Assembly (NCBI RefSeq): GCF_000975035.1
Contig: NZ_BBRA01000001.1
Location: forward strand, 1,528,838-1,592,837
DNA from: Demequina flava
GTDB taxonomy: Bacteria > Actinomycetota > Actinomycetes > Actinomycetales > Demequinaceae
Reading direction: 5' to 3'
Length of the DNA: 64,000 bases
A program made the position numbers and the translations under genes. The notes beneath the pieces are model-generated. The model had not been told where the DNA came from, did no database searches, and worked only from the letters and a program-made list of their open reading frames with translations. The stretch's first letter is position 1, and each line of letters begins with the position of its first letter. This document shows positions 45,334-55,222 of the stretch, in pieces.

Positions 45334-47130
45334 ATGTCACACATCCTCTCTGCTGTCGCTTGGCCGTACGCCAACGGACCCCGCCACATTGGTCACGTTG
45401 CCGGATTCGGCGTCCCCTCGGACGTCTTCAGCCGCTACATGCGCATGGAGGGCCACGATGTGCTGATGGTGTCGGGCACCGATGAGCACGGCACCCCGAT
45501 CCTCGTTCAGGCAGACCAGGAGGGCGTGAGCCCCCAGGAACTCGCCGACCGCTACAACCGCGTCATCGTTGAAGACCTCGTGTCGCTTGGCCTCAGCTAC
45601 GACCTGTTCACGCGCACCACCACGGGCAACCACTACAAGGTGGCCCAGGCGCTGTTCAAGGCCGTGCACGCCAATGGCTACATGATCGAGCAGACCACCC
45701 GCGGCGCCATCTCGCCGTCCACCGGGCGGACCTTGCCCGACCGCTACATCGAGGGCACCTGTCCCATCTGTGACTCCGACGGCGCTCGCGGTGACCAGTG
45801 CGACAACTGCGGCAACCAGCTGGACGCCGCGGAGCTGAAGAACCCCGTCAGCCGCATCAACGGCGAGACCCCCAAGTTCGTCGAGACGGAGCACTTCTTC
45901 CTCGACCTGCCCTCGCTCGCTCAGCCCCTGACCGACTGGCTGGGCGCTCGCCAGGGCTGGCGTCCTAACGTGCTGAACTTCTCGCTCAACCTCCTGGACG
46001 ATGTCCGTCCGCGCGCGATGACCCGCGACATCGATTGGGGAATCCCCGTCCCGCTCGATGGCTGGTCCTCAAACTCCAACAAGCGGCTCTACGTGTGGTT
46101 CGACGCCGTGATCGGTTACCTTTCCGCCTCGATCGAGTGGGCACGGCGCGAAGGCGACCCCGACGCGTGGCGCCAGTGGTGGAACGACCCCGAGACCCTG
46201 TCCTACTACTTCATGGGCAAGGACAACATCACTTTCCACTCGCAGATCTGGCCCGGCGAACTGCTTGCCGCCAACGGTCGCGGCACCAAGGGTGGCAACC
46301 TCAGTGAGTTCGGCGACTTGCAGCTTCCTACCGAGGTCGTCTCCAGCGAGTTCCTCACGATGGAAAGCGCCAAGTTCTCCTCCAGCCGCGGTCACGTGAT
46401 CTACGTGCGCGACATGCTGGCTCGCTACCAGCCCGACGCCCTGCGCTACTTCATCGCGACCGCAGGTCCCGAGTCGCATGACAGCGACTTCACCTGGCAG
46501 GAGTTCAAGAACCGCACCAACAACGAGCTGGTCGCTGGCTGGGGCAACCTGGTCAACCGCACCGCCACGCTGCTGCACAAGAACGTGGGCGAGATCCCCG
46601 AGCTCACCGATCTTCAGGACATTGACCGGGATGCGCTGACGCACTCGGAGGGCTCCTTCGCGAAGGTCGGTGAGTTGATTGGCTCGCACCGTCAGCGCGC
46701 CGCGATCGCCGAGACCATGAAGGTCGTGGCAGAGGCCAACAAGTACCTCGCCGATACCGCCCCGTGGAAGCTCAAGAACGAGAACCCCGAGCGCATGAAG
46801 ACCGTGCTGGGCGTGGCCGCTCAGCTGGTGTCCGACGCCAACACGCTCATGGCGCCGTTCCTGCCGCACAGCTCGCAGAAGGTCCACGAGGCCCTGGGCG
46901 GCACCGGCACCTTCGCCCCCATGCCGCAGATGAATGAGGTCGCTGACCTCGATCTCGAGGACCGTCACTACCCCGTGATTCAGGGTGATTACAAGGCCGT
47001 CGCCAACACGTGGGCGCGCAAGCCCCTCGTGGCCGGAACCCCGGTTGCTCAGCCCTCGCCGATCTTCACCAAGCTCGATGATTCCATCGTCGAGGAGGAG
47101 CTCGAGCGCATGCGGGGCGACGGCGAGTGA
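45334..47130 (+). CDS. metG: Methionyl-tRNA synthetase
   Basis: 598 residues from ATG 45334, with GGAG 4 bases before; ATG 45325 has no ribosome site. Class I signature [15 protein letters not shown] (HIGH), zinc knuckle [18 protein letters not shown] with four cysteines, and KFSSSRG in place of KMSKS, followed by the anticodon-binding helix bundle. No C-terminal EMAP/Trbp111-like domain. The stop overlaps tatD by GTGA. Confidence 0.95.
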   Translation: MSHILSAVAWPYANGPRHIGHVAGFGVPSDVFSRYMRMEGHDVLMVSGTDEHGTPILVQADQEGVSPQELADRYNRVIVEDLVSLGLSYDLFTRTTTGNHYKVAQALFKAVHANGYMIEQTTRGAISPSTGRTLPDRYIEGTCPICDSDGARGDQCDNCGNQLDAAELKNPVSRINGETPKFVETEHFFLDLPSLAQPLTDWLGARQGWRPNVLNFSLNLLDDVRPRAMTRDIDWGIPVPLDGWSSNSNKRLYVWFDAVIGYLSASIEWARREGDPDAWRQWWNDPETLSYYFMGKDNITFHSQIWPGELLAANGRGTKGGNLSEFGDLQLPTEVVSSEFLTMESAKFSSSRGHVIYVRDMLARYQPDALRYFIATAGPESHDSDFTWQEFKNRTNNELVAGWGNLVNRTATLLHKNVGEIPELTDLQDIDRDALTHSEGSFAKVGELIGSHRQRAAIAETMKVVAEANKYLADTAPWKLKNENPERMKTVLGVAAQLVSDANTLMAPFLPHSSQKVHEALGGTGTFAPMPQMNEVADLDLEDRHYPVIQGDYKAVANTWARKPLVAGTPVAQPSPIFTKLDDSIVEEELERMRGDGE

Positions 47131-47963
47131 GTCGCACCGGCCAGTGGCCGCCGGTACCGGAGGCTCTTCCCGCACCGATCGTCGACAACCACTGCCACTT
47201 GGAGTATCCGGCCGGCGACGAGCCGCGCTCAGTCGAGCAGCGTCTGGCGGACGCTGCCGCCGCCGGCGTTACGCGTGTGGTCCAGGTGGGCTGTGAGGTT
47301 GAGTCGGCACTGTGGACGGCCGATGCCGTAGCTCAGTATCCGCAGATGGTCGGGGGAGTGGCGATTCACCCCAATGAGGCTGCCGTCCTCGCTGCCAAGG
47401 GCGAGTATGACGACGCCTTCGCGACCATTGCGGATCTTGCGCGGGGTGACCGCATCCGTGTGGTTTCGGAGACCGGACTGGACTTCTTCCGCACCGGACC
47501 CGAAGGTCGCGACGCCCAGATGCAGGCGTTCCGCGATCACATCGCGCTGGCTAAAGAGCTGGACTTGCCCATGCAGATCCACGATCGCGATGCCCACTCC
47601 GAGGTGGTCGAGGTCTTGGAGCGCGAGGGCGCGCCAGAGCGCACGGTCTTCCACTGCTTCTCTGGAGACGCGGGGCTAGCGAAGCTCGCGGCTCAGCGCG
47701 GCTGGTACCTGTCCTTTGCGGGCACCGTGACGTTCAAGAACGCGGGCGGGCTGCGTGCAGCGCTCGCGGTCACGCCGCTGGATCACGTGCTCGTGGAGAC
47801 GGATTCACCCTTCCTTACGCCGCATCCGCACCGCGGCACTCCTAACCATCCGGCACTCGCCGCACTCACCGCGAGGACCGTCGCGGACGTCCTTGACGAG
47901 GATCTGACGCGCGTGTGTGAGGCAATCAACTCGACCTCCGAGTCCCTCTACGGCCCCTGGTAA
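47127..47963 (+). CDS. TatD-family metal-dependent DNase/hydrolase
   Basis: 278 residues from GTG 47127, coupled to metG. Metal ligands: HCH in DNHCHLEY, Glu in SETGLDFF, His in MQIHDRDAH and HCFSG, Asp in ETDSPFL. Family members show 3'-5' DNase or D-aminoacyl-tRNA-related activity. The metG-tatD-G5 protein-rsmA-ispE order is the usual actinobacterial housekeeping cluster. Confidence 0.92.
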   Translation: MSRTGQWPPVPEALPAPIVDNHCHLEYPAGDEPRSVEQRLADAAAAGVTRVVQVGCEVESALWTADAVAQYPQMVGGVAIHPNEAAVLAAKGEYDDAFATIADLARGDRIRVVSETGLDFFRTGPEGRDAQMQAFRDHIALAKELDLPMQIHDRDAHSEVVEVLEREGAPERTVFHCFSGDAGLAKLAAQRGWYLSFAGTVTFKNAGGLRAALAVTPLDHVLVETDSPFLTPHPHRGTPNHPALAALTARTVADVLDEDLTRVCEAINSTSESLYGPW

Positions 47964-47987
47964 ACCGCCGTACGGGAACAAACCCAA

Positions 47988-47996
47988 GCATCGGCC
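47988..47996 (-). repeat. Intergenic copy of the GGCCGATGC word after tatD
   Basis: Single minus-strand copy, extended as GGGCCGATGCTTGGG, 25 bases after the tatD stop. ACGGG...CCCGT flanks could form a short stem, but there is no second copy. Confidence 0.7.
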
Positions 47997-48063
47997 CGTT
48001 GGTCGCCCTAGGACTTTTGACTAGCGCAATCCCTAGATGCTGTGAGATAAAGGACCAGTCGCC

Positions 48064-48079
48064 GTTACGGTTTCGTTAC
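48064..48079 (+). promoter_or_regulatory. GTTAC direct repeat upstream of the G5 cell-wall protein
   Basis: GTTAC-GGTTTC-GTTAC, two half-sites starting 11 bp apart, 42 bases before the start codon. Same design as 2550-2565 before the NlpC/P60 gene. Fits an MtrA-type direct-repeat site; assignment is inference. Confidence 0.5.
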
Positions 48080-48120
48080 TCAGATGGCACCACCGTCAAC
48101 GGCAGGAAAGGACCACACAC

Positions 48121-48927
48121 GTGAGCTACAGCCGTACTTCCCCTGCGCCCGGTGGGCGCCGTGAGTCGCGCACCAAGACCCGTTTTCGCCGCCGCACAGT
48201 TGTGACTGTTGGCGCCGGAGTCGCGCTGACCGCATTCGCCGTCGGTTCGTTTGCATCCGTGGGCGTGAACGCCTTCGCGACGCCGAGCAAGACCGAGGCC
48301 GCCGTTGTCGCCAACGAGACGCTGGCCCCCATTGAGGCCGCCGCAACTGACATCCAGGTCGTCACCCAGACCGAGGAACTGACTCTTGACCACGGTTCCG
48401 TCAAGGAAGATGACCCCAACTCCGACGAGGGCACCGAGAAGGTCGTCACCGAAGGAGAGCCCGGCACCGCGCTGGTGTCCTACGAGGTCACGCTGAAAGA
48501 TGGCGTCGAGGTCGAGCGCTCCGAGGGTATGACCGTCGTCGTCGACGAGCCAGTCGATGAGGTCGTCGCCATCGGTACCAAGACTGAGCCCGTCGCCCCC
48601 GCGATTCCGCGTGGTGTCTCTAACGCCGGCACCAACCGCGCAATCGGCCAGGAGATGGCCGCAGCCCGCGGTTGGAGCGGTGACCAGTGGAGCTGCCTGA
48701 ACGCGCTGTGGACCAAGGAATCCAACTGGAACTCCAACGCCCACAACTCATCCTCGGGCGCACACGGCATCCCGCAGTCGCTTCCTGGCTCCAAGATGGC
48801 CTCGCACGGCGCTGACTGGGCCACGAACCCTGCTACCCAGATCAGCTGGGGCCTGTCCTACATCTCCGGTCGCTACGGCACGCCGTGCGCCGCGTGGGGT
48901 CACTCGCAGAGCGTCGGCTGGTACTAA
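48121..48927 (+). CDS. Secreted G5-domain protein with lysozyme-like C-terminal domain
   Basis: 268 residues from GTG 48121 (GGAAAGGA about 9 bases before). N-terminal Arg-rich region plus membrane/signal segment (about 27-60), a G5 domain (about 78-155; [15 protein letters not shown]), then a transglycosylase/Apf-like domain ([27 protein letters not shown], repeated [15 protein letters not shown]). The Glu in TKESNW is the likely catalytic acid. It occupies the slot where rpfB sits in mycobacteria, directly before rsmA, and probably fills a similar peptidoglycan-cleaving role. Confidence 0.87.
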   Translation: MSYSRTSPAPGGRRESRTKTRFRRRTVVTVGAGVALTAFAVGSFASVGVNAFATPSKTEAAVVANETLAPIEAAATDIQVVTQTEELTLDHGSVKEDDPNSDEGTEKVVTEGEPGTALVSYEVTLKDGVEVERSEGMTVVVDEPVDEVVAIGTKTEPVAPAIPRGVSNAGTNRAIGQEMAAARGWSGDQWSCLNALWTKESNWNSNAHNSSSGAHGIPQSLPGSKMASHGADWATNPATQISWGLSYISGRYGTPCAAWGHSQSVGWY

Positions 48928-48931
48928 ACGC

Positions 48932-49783
48932 GTGGCCGAACTCCTCGGCCCGTCGGACATCCGCACACTCGCGGAGTCCCTCGGTACCTCGCCCACCAAG
49001 AAGTGGGGCCAGAACTTCGTCGTTGATGCGGGGACGGTGCGTCGCATCGTCCGCATTGCTGGCGTGGGTTCTGACGACCACGTTGTCGAGGTGGGGCCCG
49101 GCCTTGGGTCGCTGACGCTCGCGTTGCTGGAAAGTGGTGCGGCGGTCACGGCTGTCGAGATCGATCCCAAGCTCGCTGCGGCTCTTCCCGAGACTGTCGC
49201 CTCGCGCGCGCCCGACGAGTCCTCGCGGATGTCGGTGGTGCATGGTGATGCCCTCCGGGTGGATTCGCTGGACACTGCGCCCACCGCTTTGGTGGCGAAC
49301 CTGCCGTACAACGTGTCCGTCCCGGTGATCCTGCACTTCCTTGAGACGTTCCCCACGCTTGAGCGCGTGCTGGTGATGGTGCAAGCGGAGGTCGCTGACC
49401 GACTCGCTGCCGGCCCAGGCTCGCGCACGTATGGCATCCCCTCGGTCAAGGCGCGCTGGTACTGCGACGTCCGCCGTGCGGGGGACGTGAAGCGCAACGT
49501 GTTTTGGCCCGTTCCGCGCGTGGACTCCGCTCTGGTGCTCATGGAGCGTCGTGCCATCCCGACGACGACCGCCTCTCGCGAGGAGGTCTTCGCTGTGATC
49601 GACGCCGCCTTTGCGCAGCGCCGCAAGGGCTTGCGTGGCGCGCTGTCGGGCATTGCCGGGTCCGCCGCGGCGGCTGAGGAGGCCCTCACGAGCGTTGGCA
49701 TCGCGCCGCTGACTCGTGGCGAGCAGCTCGAGATCGGCGACTTCGTGCGCATCGCCGAGGCGCTGAACTCCGCCTCCCAGTAG
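48932..49783 (+). CDS. rsmA: 16S rRNA (adenine(1518)-N6/adenine(1519)-N6)-dimethyltransferase
   Basis: 283 residues, GTG start 4 bases after the G5 protein gene. [13 protein letters not shown] loop [11 protein letters not shown], acidic VEIDPKL and the catalytic [10 protein letters not shown] (NLPY) are KsgA/RsmA signatures, with a C-terminal helical domain. It dimethylates two adenines near the 3' end of 16S rRNA. Confidence 0.95.
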   Translation: MAELLGPSDIRTLAESLGTSPTKKWGQNFVVDAGTVRRIVRIAGVGSDDHVVEVGPGLGSLTLALLESGAAVTAVEIDPKLAAALPETVASRAPDESSRMSVVHGDALRVDSLDTAPTALVANLPYNVSVPVILHFLETFPTLERVLVMVQAEVADRLAAGPGSRTYGIPSVKARWYCDVRRAGDVKRNVFWPVPRVDSALVLMERRAIPTTTASREEVFAVIDAAFAQRRKGLRGALSGIAGSAAAAEEALTSVGIAPLTRGEQLEIGDFVRIAEALNSASQ

Positions 49784-49817
49784 TCGCTATCGCGCTCGTT
49801 CTGGAAGAGTAAACGCC

Positions 49818-50744
49818 ATGAGCCGATCCGTCACCGTACGTGCGCCCGGCAAGATCAATCTGCAACTCGCAGTGGGTCCCGTGGGCGACGACGGCTATCA
49901 CCCCCTTGCAACGGTCTTTCAGGCCGTCGATCTGTACGAGACCGTCACGGCAACTGACCGCGAGGACGACGAGATCACGGTGACCGTCGAGGCGCCGCGC
50001 ACCCTCGGCATCGACCCTGCCTCCGTGCCCACCGACGCCAGTAATCTTGCGGTCAAGGCCGCGCTTGCGCTGCGGGAGTCCTATGGGCTCGACCTTGGTG
50101 TCGATCTGCACATCGTGAAGGGCGTACCTGTGGCTGGCGGAATGGCCGGGGGGAGCGCCGATGCTGCGGCCGCCTTGGTTGCCTGCGCGGAAGCGTGGGG
50201 CGCTGCTGTGTCGCGGACCGAGTTGGACGAGATTGCCGCCGGACTGGGCGCCGACGTGCCGTTCTCGCTGCACGGGCACACCGCTGTGGGGTTGGGGCGC
50301 GGAAGCGACCTGTCGCCGGCCATGTCGCGAGGGCAGTTTCACTGGGTACTCGCGACGCAAAGCGACGGACTGTCGACTCCCGCTGTGTATGGGCGCTTCG
50401 ATGACCAGGTCGCGGGTGGCGCCGTTGTGGATGACGATCCGCGCATCAGCGAGGAACTCATGGGCGCGCTGATGTCGGGCGACCCGCGGCGCGTGGGTGC
50501 GGCGCTATCCAACGACTTGCAGGCGGCGGCGCTGAACCTCGCGCCACACCTCACGCGCGTCATGGATGCTGCTCGCGAGGCCGAGGCGCTGGGCGTGATT
50601 GTGTCGGGCTCTGGCCCCACGGTCGCGGCACTGGCGCGGTCGCGTCAGCATGCGCTCGCAATTGCGGCTCACATCGGTGCCGAGGATGTGGCGCACACGG
50701 TGCTCACTGCGAGCGGCCCCGCGCCAGGCGCGACCATTCTCTAA
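49818..50744 (+). CDS. ispE: 4-diphosphocytidyl-2-C-methyl-D-erythritol kinase
   Basis: 308 residues, GHMP kinase fold. APGKINLQLAVG at the N-terminus, DGYHPLATVFQAVDL, and the ATP loop VAGGMAGGSADAAAAL; the C-terminal motif is VSGSGPTVAAL. It performs the fourth step of the non-mevalonate isoprenoid pathway. Follows rsmA after 34 bases, the usual actinobacterial order. Confidence 0.95.
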   Translation: MSRSVTVRAPGKINLQLAVGPVGDDGYHPLATVFQAVDLYETVTATDREDDEITVTVEAPRTLGIDPASVPTDASNLAVKAALALRESYGLDLGVDLHIVKGVPVAGGMAGGSADAAAALVACAEAWGAAVSRTELDEIAAGLGADVPFSLHGHTAVGLGRGSDLSPAMSRGQFHWVLATQSDGLSTPAVYGRFDDQVAGGAVVDDDPRISEELMGALMSGDPRRVGAALSNDLQAAALNLAPHLTRVMDAAREAEALGVIVSGSGPTVAALARSRQHALAIAAHIGAEDVAHTVLTASGPAPGATIL

Positions 50745-50760
50745 TTCCGTCAGGAGTGCA

Positions 50761-50793
50761 TGGGCCCGCTGAGCGCACTGCTGAGCGGGCCCA
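50761..50793. terminator. Terminator between convergent ispE and mscL
   Basis: TGGGCCCGCT and AGCGGGCCCA form a perfect 10-bp stem with a 13-base loop, 16 bases after ispE and 20 bases past the mscL stop. Usable from both sides. Flanking GTGCA/CGCAC extends it with a mismatch. Confidence 0.82.
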
Positions 50794-50813
50794 CGCACTA
50801 CTAAGAGACGGGG

Positions 50814-51194
50814 TTACTTCTTGAGGGAGTCGCGGATCTCCATGAGGAGCTCGACCTCGGTCGGTCCGTCTTCTTCCACGACCTCGTCGCCCTTCTTGCG
50901 GCGCTCCGCCATCTTGTTCATGGGAACCACCACGAAGAAGTAGATCGCCAGCGCGATGGTGATGAACTTGAACAGCGCGTCCAGAATGAGGCCGATGCTG
51001 AACACGGCGCTATTGATCTCGAACGTCATGACCTGCGTGAGGTCGCGCTCGCCAAAGATCATGGCGATGATCGGCGTGAGCAACCCGTCGACCACAGCCG
51101 TGATGACAGCTGCGAACGCGGTGCCGATAACGATGCCGACGGCGAGATCTACGACATTGCCGCGGGTGATGAAATCTTTAAAGCCCTGAATCAT
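50814..51194 (-). CDS. mscL: Large-conductance mechanosensitive channel
   Basis: 126 residues. MIQGFKDFITRGNVVDLAVGIVIGTAFAAVI is the N-terminal helix plus TM1 with the pore-lining Gly/Ala pattern. TM2 (about 65-90) is followed by a charged C-terminal bundle. It forms a homopentamer that opens under hypo-osmotic stress. Monocistronic. It contains a GGCCGATGC copy (50990), read as Ser-Ile-Gly on the coding strand. Confidence 0.95.
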   Translation of the reverse strand: MIQGFKDFITRGNVVDLAVGIVIGTAFAAVITAVVDGLLTPIIAMIFGERDLTQVMTFEINSAVFSIGLILDALFKFITIALAIYFFVVVPMNKMAERRKKGDEVVEEDGPTEVELLMEIRDSLKK

Positions 51195-51565
51195 GGTGAT
51201 CCTTCACAGAGTGGATGAGACACCTGTGAGGATATTGCACGGTGAGACTCCGCGCCCGGGGAAACCCCAGCATCGGCCCTGGGAAGTTCGCAGCTTTACG
51301 AGTGCGAACGACGCGACCTCGCATCGCACCGTGGCCGGATTGCCTCATTGCGGAGATCCTGCAGCCTACGTGCGGTGCTGGACTGACTTGCGTCAAACTA
51401 CGCTCGAACCTAGCATGGTCAAACGATTGTTCGCGTGGATTGTGGCAATGTCGCCGCGGTCCGGACACAAGGGAGCGTCACTCACGGATGCCTGGTCTCA
51501 ACCCGCCTATGAAACGCCCATGCCGCCTCGATCCGAGCCCGTTCCTTGACTAGAGAGGGCAAACG
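51195..51565 (+). other. Non-coding gap between mscL and the fucose gene cluster
   Basis: About 370 bases without a credible gene. It holds the promoter of mscL (left) and of the fucose operon (right). One minus-strand GGCCGATGC copy (51270-51278), extended to GGGCCGATGCTGGGG, lies inside. AAACGATTG near 51420-51428 resembles the core of LacI/CcpA-type operators and could be bound by the LacI protein encoded at the end of this operon; that is a weak guess. Confidence 0.5.
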
Positions 51566-52582
51566 ATGACGTCAACGCCACTTTTCCCCACGCGCAGCGT
51601 GCGCGGGCTCACCATGACCGAACTTGGTCTGGGTGCAGCGCAATTGGGGAACCTGTACCGCGAGACCACGGACCGCGAAGCTGCTGACACGGTGCAGGTC
51701 GCGTGGGATTCGGGCATCCGTATGTTCGATACCGCGCCGCACTATGGGCTCGGACTCTCCGAAAAGCGGCTCGGCGCATTGCTTCGCGACCATCCCCGCG
51801 ACGAATACCTACTTTCCACCAAGGTGGGTCGCCTCCTGGAGCCAACGCCTGAGTCAGTATCCGCCCAAGATGACGGCGGCTTTGCCGTTCCTGCCTGGGC
51901 GCGTCGCGAGTTGGACTACAGCCGCGATGGTGTGCTCCGTTCGATCGAGGAATCGCTGGAGCGGCTAGGCACCGACCGCATCGATATCGCCTACTTGCAC
52001 GACCCTGATGTTTCTGGCCAGTTCGATCTCGCGTGTTCGGAGGGAATCGGCGCGCTTATCGAACTGCGCGACCAGGGCGTATTGCGTGCAGTCGGCGGCG
52101 GAATGAACGATGCTGCGCCTCTTGCCGAACTGGTCCGGAGAGCTGATGTCGATCTCGTCATGTGCGCGGGGCGCCTGACGTTGCTTGACCAGAGCGCGCT
52201 CGATGATCTCGCCCCGCTCGCGCTCGAGCGCGGGGTGGGCATTGTGGCAGCCGGGGTGTACAACGCGGGACTGCTCAGCCGCCCGTGGCCCCCATCGGAT
52301 GCCATGTACGACTACGAGCCCGCGAGTGTTGAGCTGATCGAGCGTGCACGTCGCATCGCAACGCACTGCGAGAGCCACGGAGTGACGCTTCCAGACGTCG
52401 CGATTGCGTACAGCCTGAGCCACACAGCCGTGTGTTGCGCCGTCATCGGTGCCCGCGGTCAGAGTCAAACGCAGTCCACGGTGGACCGCTACAACACCCA
52501 AGTGCCGCCGGAACTTTGGGATGACCTCGTCGCCGATGAACTCATCCCACCATTTGCAACTCATTCGAAAGGCCGTTCATGA
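51566..52582 (+). CDS. Aldo/keto reductase, probable L-fucose dehydrogenase
   Basis: 338 residues, ATG preceded by GAGAGGG. Aldo/keto tetrad: Asp in MFDTAPHYG, Tyr in the same motif, Lys in STKVGRLL, His in AYLHDPD. The HYGLGLSE loop and length match D-threo-aldose 1-dehydrogenases, which oxidise L-fucose to L-fuconolactone. The following genes encode the next steps, supporting that reaction. Overlaps the dehydratase gene by ATGA. Confidence 0.85.
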   Translation: MTSTPLFPTRSVRGLTMTELGLGAAQLGNLYRETTDREAADTVQVAWDSGIRMFDTAPHYGLGLSEKRLGALLRDHPRDEYLLSTKVGRLLEPTPESVSAQDDGGFAVPAWARRELDYSRDGVLRSIEESLERLGTDRIDIAYLHDPDVSGQFDLACSEGIGALIELRDQGVLRAVGGGMNDAAPLAELVRRADVDLVMCAGRLTLLDQSALDDLAPLALERGVGIVAAGVYNAGLLSRPWPPSDAMYDYEPASVELIERARRIATHCESHGVTLPDVAIAYSLSHTAVCCAVIGARGQSQTQSTVDRYNTQVPPELWDDLVADELIPPFATHSKGRS

Positions 52583-53883
52583 CCACCATTACACGCGTGA
52601 CCGCACACGACGTCCGGTTCCCCACCTCGCTCGACCAGGACGGGTCCGACGCGATGAATAAGGACGCCGACTACTCAGCTGCTTATGTGGTTCTGCACAC
52701 TGACGATCCGGACATCGCGGGGTACGGCTTTACGTTTACGATTGGCCGCGGAAACGACCTGTGCGCTGAAGCGGCACGCCAACGCGGAGCGGCCCTCGTC
52801 GGCCGCGATGTTGACGAGCTCGTTGCGGACCTCGGCGCGGTCTACCGCGAGTTGTCTTCTGACTCGCAGATGCGTTGGTTGGGGCCCGAAAAGGGCGTGG
52901 TGCACCTCGCGATGGCTGCTGTCATGAATGCAGTGTGGGATCTCGCTGCACGTCGCGCTGGGCTTCCGCTATGGAAGCTCTTGAGCACCATGACCCCCGA
53001 ACAACTCGTTGACGCCACGGACATGCGTTATCTATCCGATGCCCTCACGCGTGACGAAGCGATTGAGATCTTGCGGGAGAAGCAGGATGGCAGGGAACGT
53101 CGTATTGAGGAACTCGCGCAGCGTGGTGGATACCCCTGTTACACCACCAGCGCTGGCTGGCTGGGTTACACCGATGACAAGATGCGCACGCTCCTCAAGG
53201 AGGCAGTCGACGCGGGCTACCGGCATGTCAAACTCAAGGTTGGCGCAGATCGCGACGAAGACATTCGCCGATTGCAGATCACCCGCGAAGTTGTTGGCTG
53301 GGACGTTGACGTGATGATCGATGCCAACCAGGTGTGGGATGTGCCAGAAGCGATTGAGTGGGTAAACGCCCTGGCAGAGTTCAAGCCCTTGTGGATTGAG
53401 GAGCCGACCAGTCCCGATGACGTATTGGGCCACGCGCGTGTCCGCAAGGAGGTTGCGCCGGTCAAGGTGGCCACGGGCGAGCACGGCATGAATCGGGTGC
53501 TCTTCAAGCAGATGTTCCAAGCGGAAGCTATCGATTTCTGCCAGTTGGACTCGGCGAGGCTTGCAAGCGTCAACGAGATCCTGAGCGTGTACCTCATGGC
53601 CAGCAAATTTGGTGTTCCCGTGTGCCCGCACGCCGGTGGCGTCGGGCTGTGTGAACTTGTCCAACACTTGTCCATCTTCGATTATGTGTGTGTCTCGGGC
53701 ACCCTTGAGGACCGTGTGACTGAGTACGTGGACCACCTTCACGAGCACTTCGTGGACCCGTGCATTGTCGAGTCCGGTCACTACCGGCTTCCAAGCCAGC
53801 CGGGATATAGCGCTCAAATGTTTGATGCGTCAGTTGCCGAATACGAGTACCCGGACGGTAGTTACTGGAAGGGCGCACGGTGA
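52579..53883 (+). CDS. L-fuconate dehydratase, enolase superfamily
   Basis: 434 residues, the size of L-fuconate dehydratases. N-terminal capping domain TAHDVRFPTSLDQDGSDAMN, barrel with VKLKVGAD (KxK base), MIDANQVWD, WIEEPTSPDD and ATGEHGMN (metal ligands Asp, Glu, Glu), and PHAGGVGLCELVQH (His partner). It dehydrates L-fuconate to 2-keto-3-deoxy-L-fuconate. Overlaps both neighbours, by ATGA and GTGA. Confidence 0.92.
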   Translation: MTTITRVTAHDVRFPTSLDQDGSDAMNKDADYSAAYVVLHTDDPDIAGYGFTFTIGRGNDLCAEAARQRGAALVGRDVDELVADLGAVYRELSSDSQMRWLGPEKGVVHLAMAAVMNAVWDLAARRAGLPLWKLLSTMTPEQLVDATDMRYLSDALTRDEAIEILREKQDGRERRIEELAQRGGYPCYTTSAGWLGYTDDKMRTLLKEAVDAGYRHVKLKVGADRDEDIRRLQITREVVGWDVDVMIDANQVWDVPEAIEWVNALAEFKPLWIEEPTSPDDVLGHARVRKEVAPVKVATGEHGMNRVLFKQMFQAEAIDFCQLDSARLASVNEILSVYLMASKFGVPVCPHAGGVGLCELVQHLSIFDYVCVSGTLEDRVTEYVDHLHEHFVDPCIVESGHYRLPSQPGYSAQMFDASVAEYEYPDGSYWKGAR

Positions 53884-54779
53884 CCTTTCCCGTCATTGAC
53901 TCCCACCAGCATGTGTGGGATCCCGCGCGGGCAGAGTACGCCTGGCTGGACGAGTCTCTCGCGCCGATCAACCGCGCGATTGGCTTAGACGAGCTACTCC
54001 CGGAACTTCGTTCGTGCGGCGTGACGCACACCGTGCAAGTGCAGTCAGCGGATAACTCCCAAGACACCGAGGTGATGCGGGAGTCTGCCTCCGCACACCC
54101 AGAGGTCGTCGTGGGAATAGTGGGGTACGGGCCACTCGAACGCCCTGACGAGCTAGCGGCCATCCTGGATCAATGGGGCCGTGATAGCCGGATGGTTGGC
54201 TTGCGCTCACTGATCCACAACCAGCCCGATCCAGACTGGCTATTGCGAGACGACGTGGGGGAGGGGCTGGCACTACTGGAGTCAGCCGGGTTGGCCCTTG
54301 ACGTCGTGGCTGAGCTGCCGCGCCACCTCGAGTTGGTGCCGATTCTGTCGCAGCGGTATCCCCGTCTGCGCATGGTGATCGACCACCTCGCCAAGCCGCC
54401 CATCGGGCTAGGTGTCCGCGAGCCATGGTGGACTGCGATCGAGGTTGCGGCCCAGAATCCACTTGTCACCGCGAAGGTGAGTGGACTGTACTCGGCCACG
54501 GACAACATGGGCTCGTGGACGACGGACGCTGTGAGGCCATTCTTCGATCGGGCCGTGGAGTTGTTTGGGGCCGACCGGCTCATGTACGGCGGAGATTGGC
54601 CCATCTCCCAACTCGCGGGTGGCTATACCCGGGTGTGGGATGGGCTTGCTCCCTTGTTCGGAGAACTCACGGACTCCGAGCGCGAACAGGTGCTTGGAGG
54701 CACGGCAGCCCGCTTCTACCGGATTGATCCCGCGCGGCTTGGTGCGTTTTCGGATGACTCTGCCGGAGGTCACCGGTGA
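53880..54779 (+). CDS. Amidohydrolase family protein, probable L-fuconolactonase
   Basis: 299 residues from GTG 53880. PVIDSHQHVWDP opens the amidohydrolase barrel with the HxH metal motif, and MYGGDWPISQLAGGY holds the catalytic Asp. This COG3618 group hydrolyses sugar lactones. In the cluster it would open L-fuconolactone to L-fuconate between the dehydrogenase and the dehydratase. Confidence 0.88.
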   Translation: MTFPVIDSHQHVWDPARAEYAWLDESLAPINRAIGLDELLPELRSCGVTHTVQVQSADNSQDTEVMRESASAHPEVVVGIVGYGPLERPDELAAILDQWGRDSRMVGLRSLIHNQPDPDWLLRDDVGEGLALLESAGLALDVVAELPRHLELVPILSQRYPRLRMVIDHLAKPPIGLGVREPWWTAIEVAAQNPLVTAKVSGLYSATDNMGSWTTDAVRPFFDRAVELFGADRLMYGGDWPISQLAGGYTRVWDGLAPLFGELTDSEREQVLGGTAARFYRIDPARLGAFSDDSAGGHR

Positions 54780-54855
54780 CGGGTGAGGGCCCTCTCGCGG
54801 CACTTCCGCTAGGTTTCCGTCGTGACGAGAAGTCTCTATCGAGTGAGGTAGTGAA

Positions 54856-55179
54856 GTGAAGCGCGTTGCACAGGTGATCGGCATTCCTAGAGAAAACTGG
54901 GAGGAGTACGAGCGCTACCACGCTGCCGTGTGGCCCGCAGTTCTCGATCGCATCGAAAGGTCGAACATTCGTAACTACTCGATCTTCCGGCATGGCGATC
55001 TGTTGTTCTCCTACTACGAGTACGTGGGAGACGACTACGAGGCAGACATGAAGGCGATTGCGGATGACCCGGAGACTCAACGGTGGTGGAGTATCCAAGA
55101 GCCGCTCCAACGGCCCCTTCCCGGGCGTGAGGACGGGGAGTGGTGGTCCGCCATACGTGAGGTCTTCCATGTCGACTGA
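54856..55179 (+). CDS. L-rhamnose/L-fucose mutarotase (RhaM-like)
   Basis: 107 residues. MKRVAQVIGIPRENWEEYERYHAAVWPAVLD and NYSIFRHGDLLFSYYEYVGDDYEADM show the RhaM dimeric alpha/beta-barrel fold, with the catalytic His in YHAAVWP and the WWS end. It interconverts sugar anomers, here most likely L-fucose for the first dehydrogenase. A 76-base gap to the lactonase gene holds nothing notable. Confidence 0.87.
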   Translation: MKRVAQVIGIPRENWEEYERYHAAVWPAVLDRIERSNIRNYSIFRHGDLLFSYYEYVGDDYEADMKAIADDPETQRWWSIQEPLQRPLPGREDGEWWSAIREVFHVD

Positions 55180-55222
55180 CGTTCGCGCGCCTACGCCGTG
55201 CACCCGCCGCTAGGCTCAAGTC

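Noticed and set aside
48017..48050. TTGACT as a -35 box before the G5 protein gene
   Set aside because: No acceptable -10 sequence lies 16-18 bases downstream.
16411..50160. Near-copies of the word (CGCCGATGC, AGCCGATGC, GGCCGATGT) at about 16409, 23165, 32948, 50157, 3792, 17039, 24015
   Set aside because: One mismatch each; kept out of the count so that the total of 29 refers only to exact copies.
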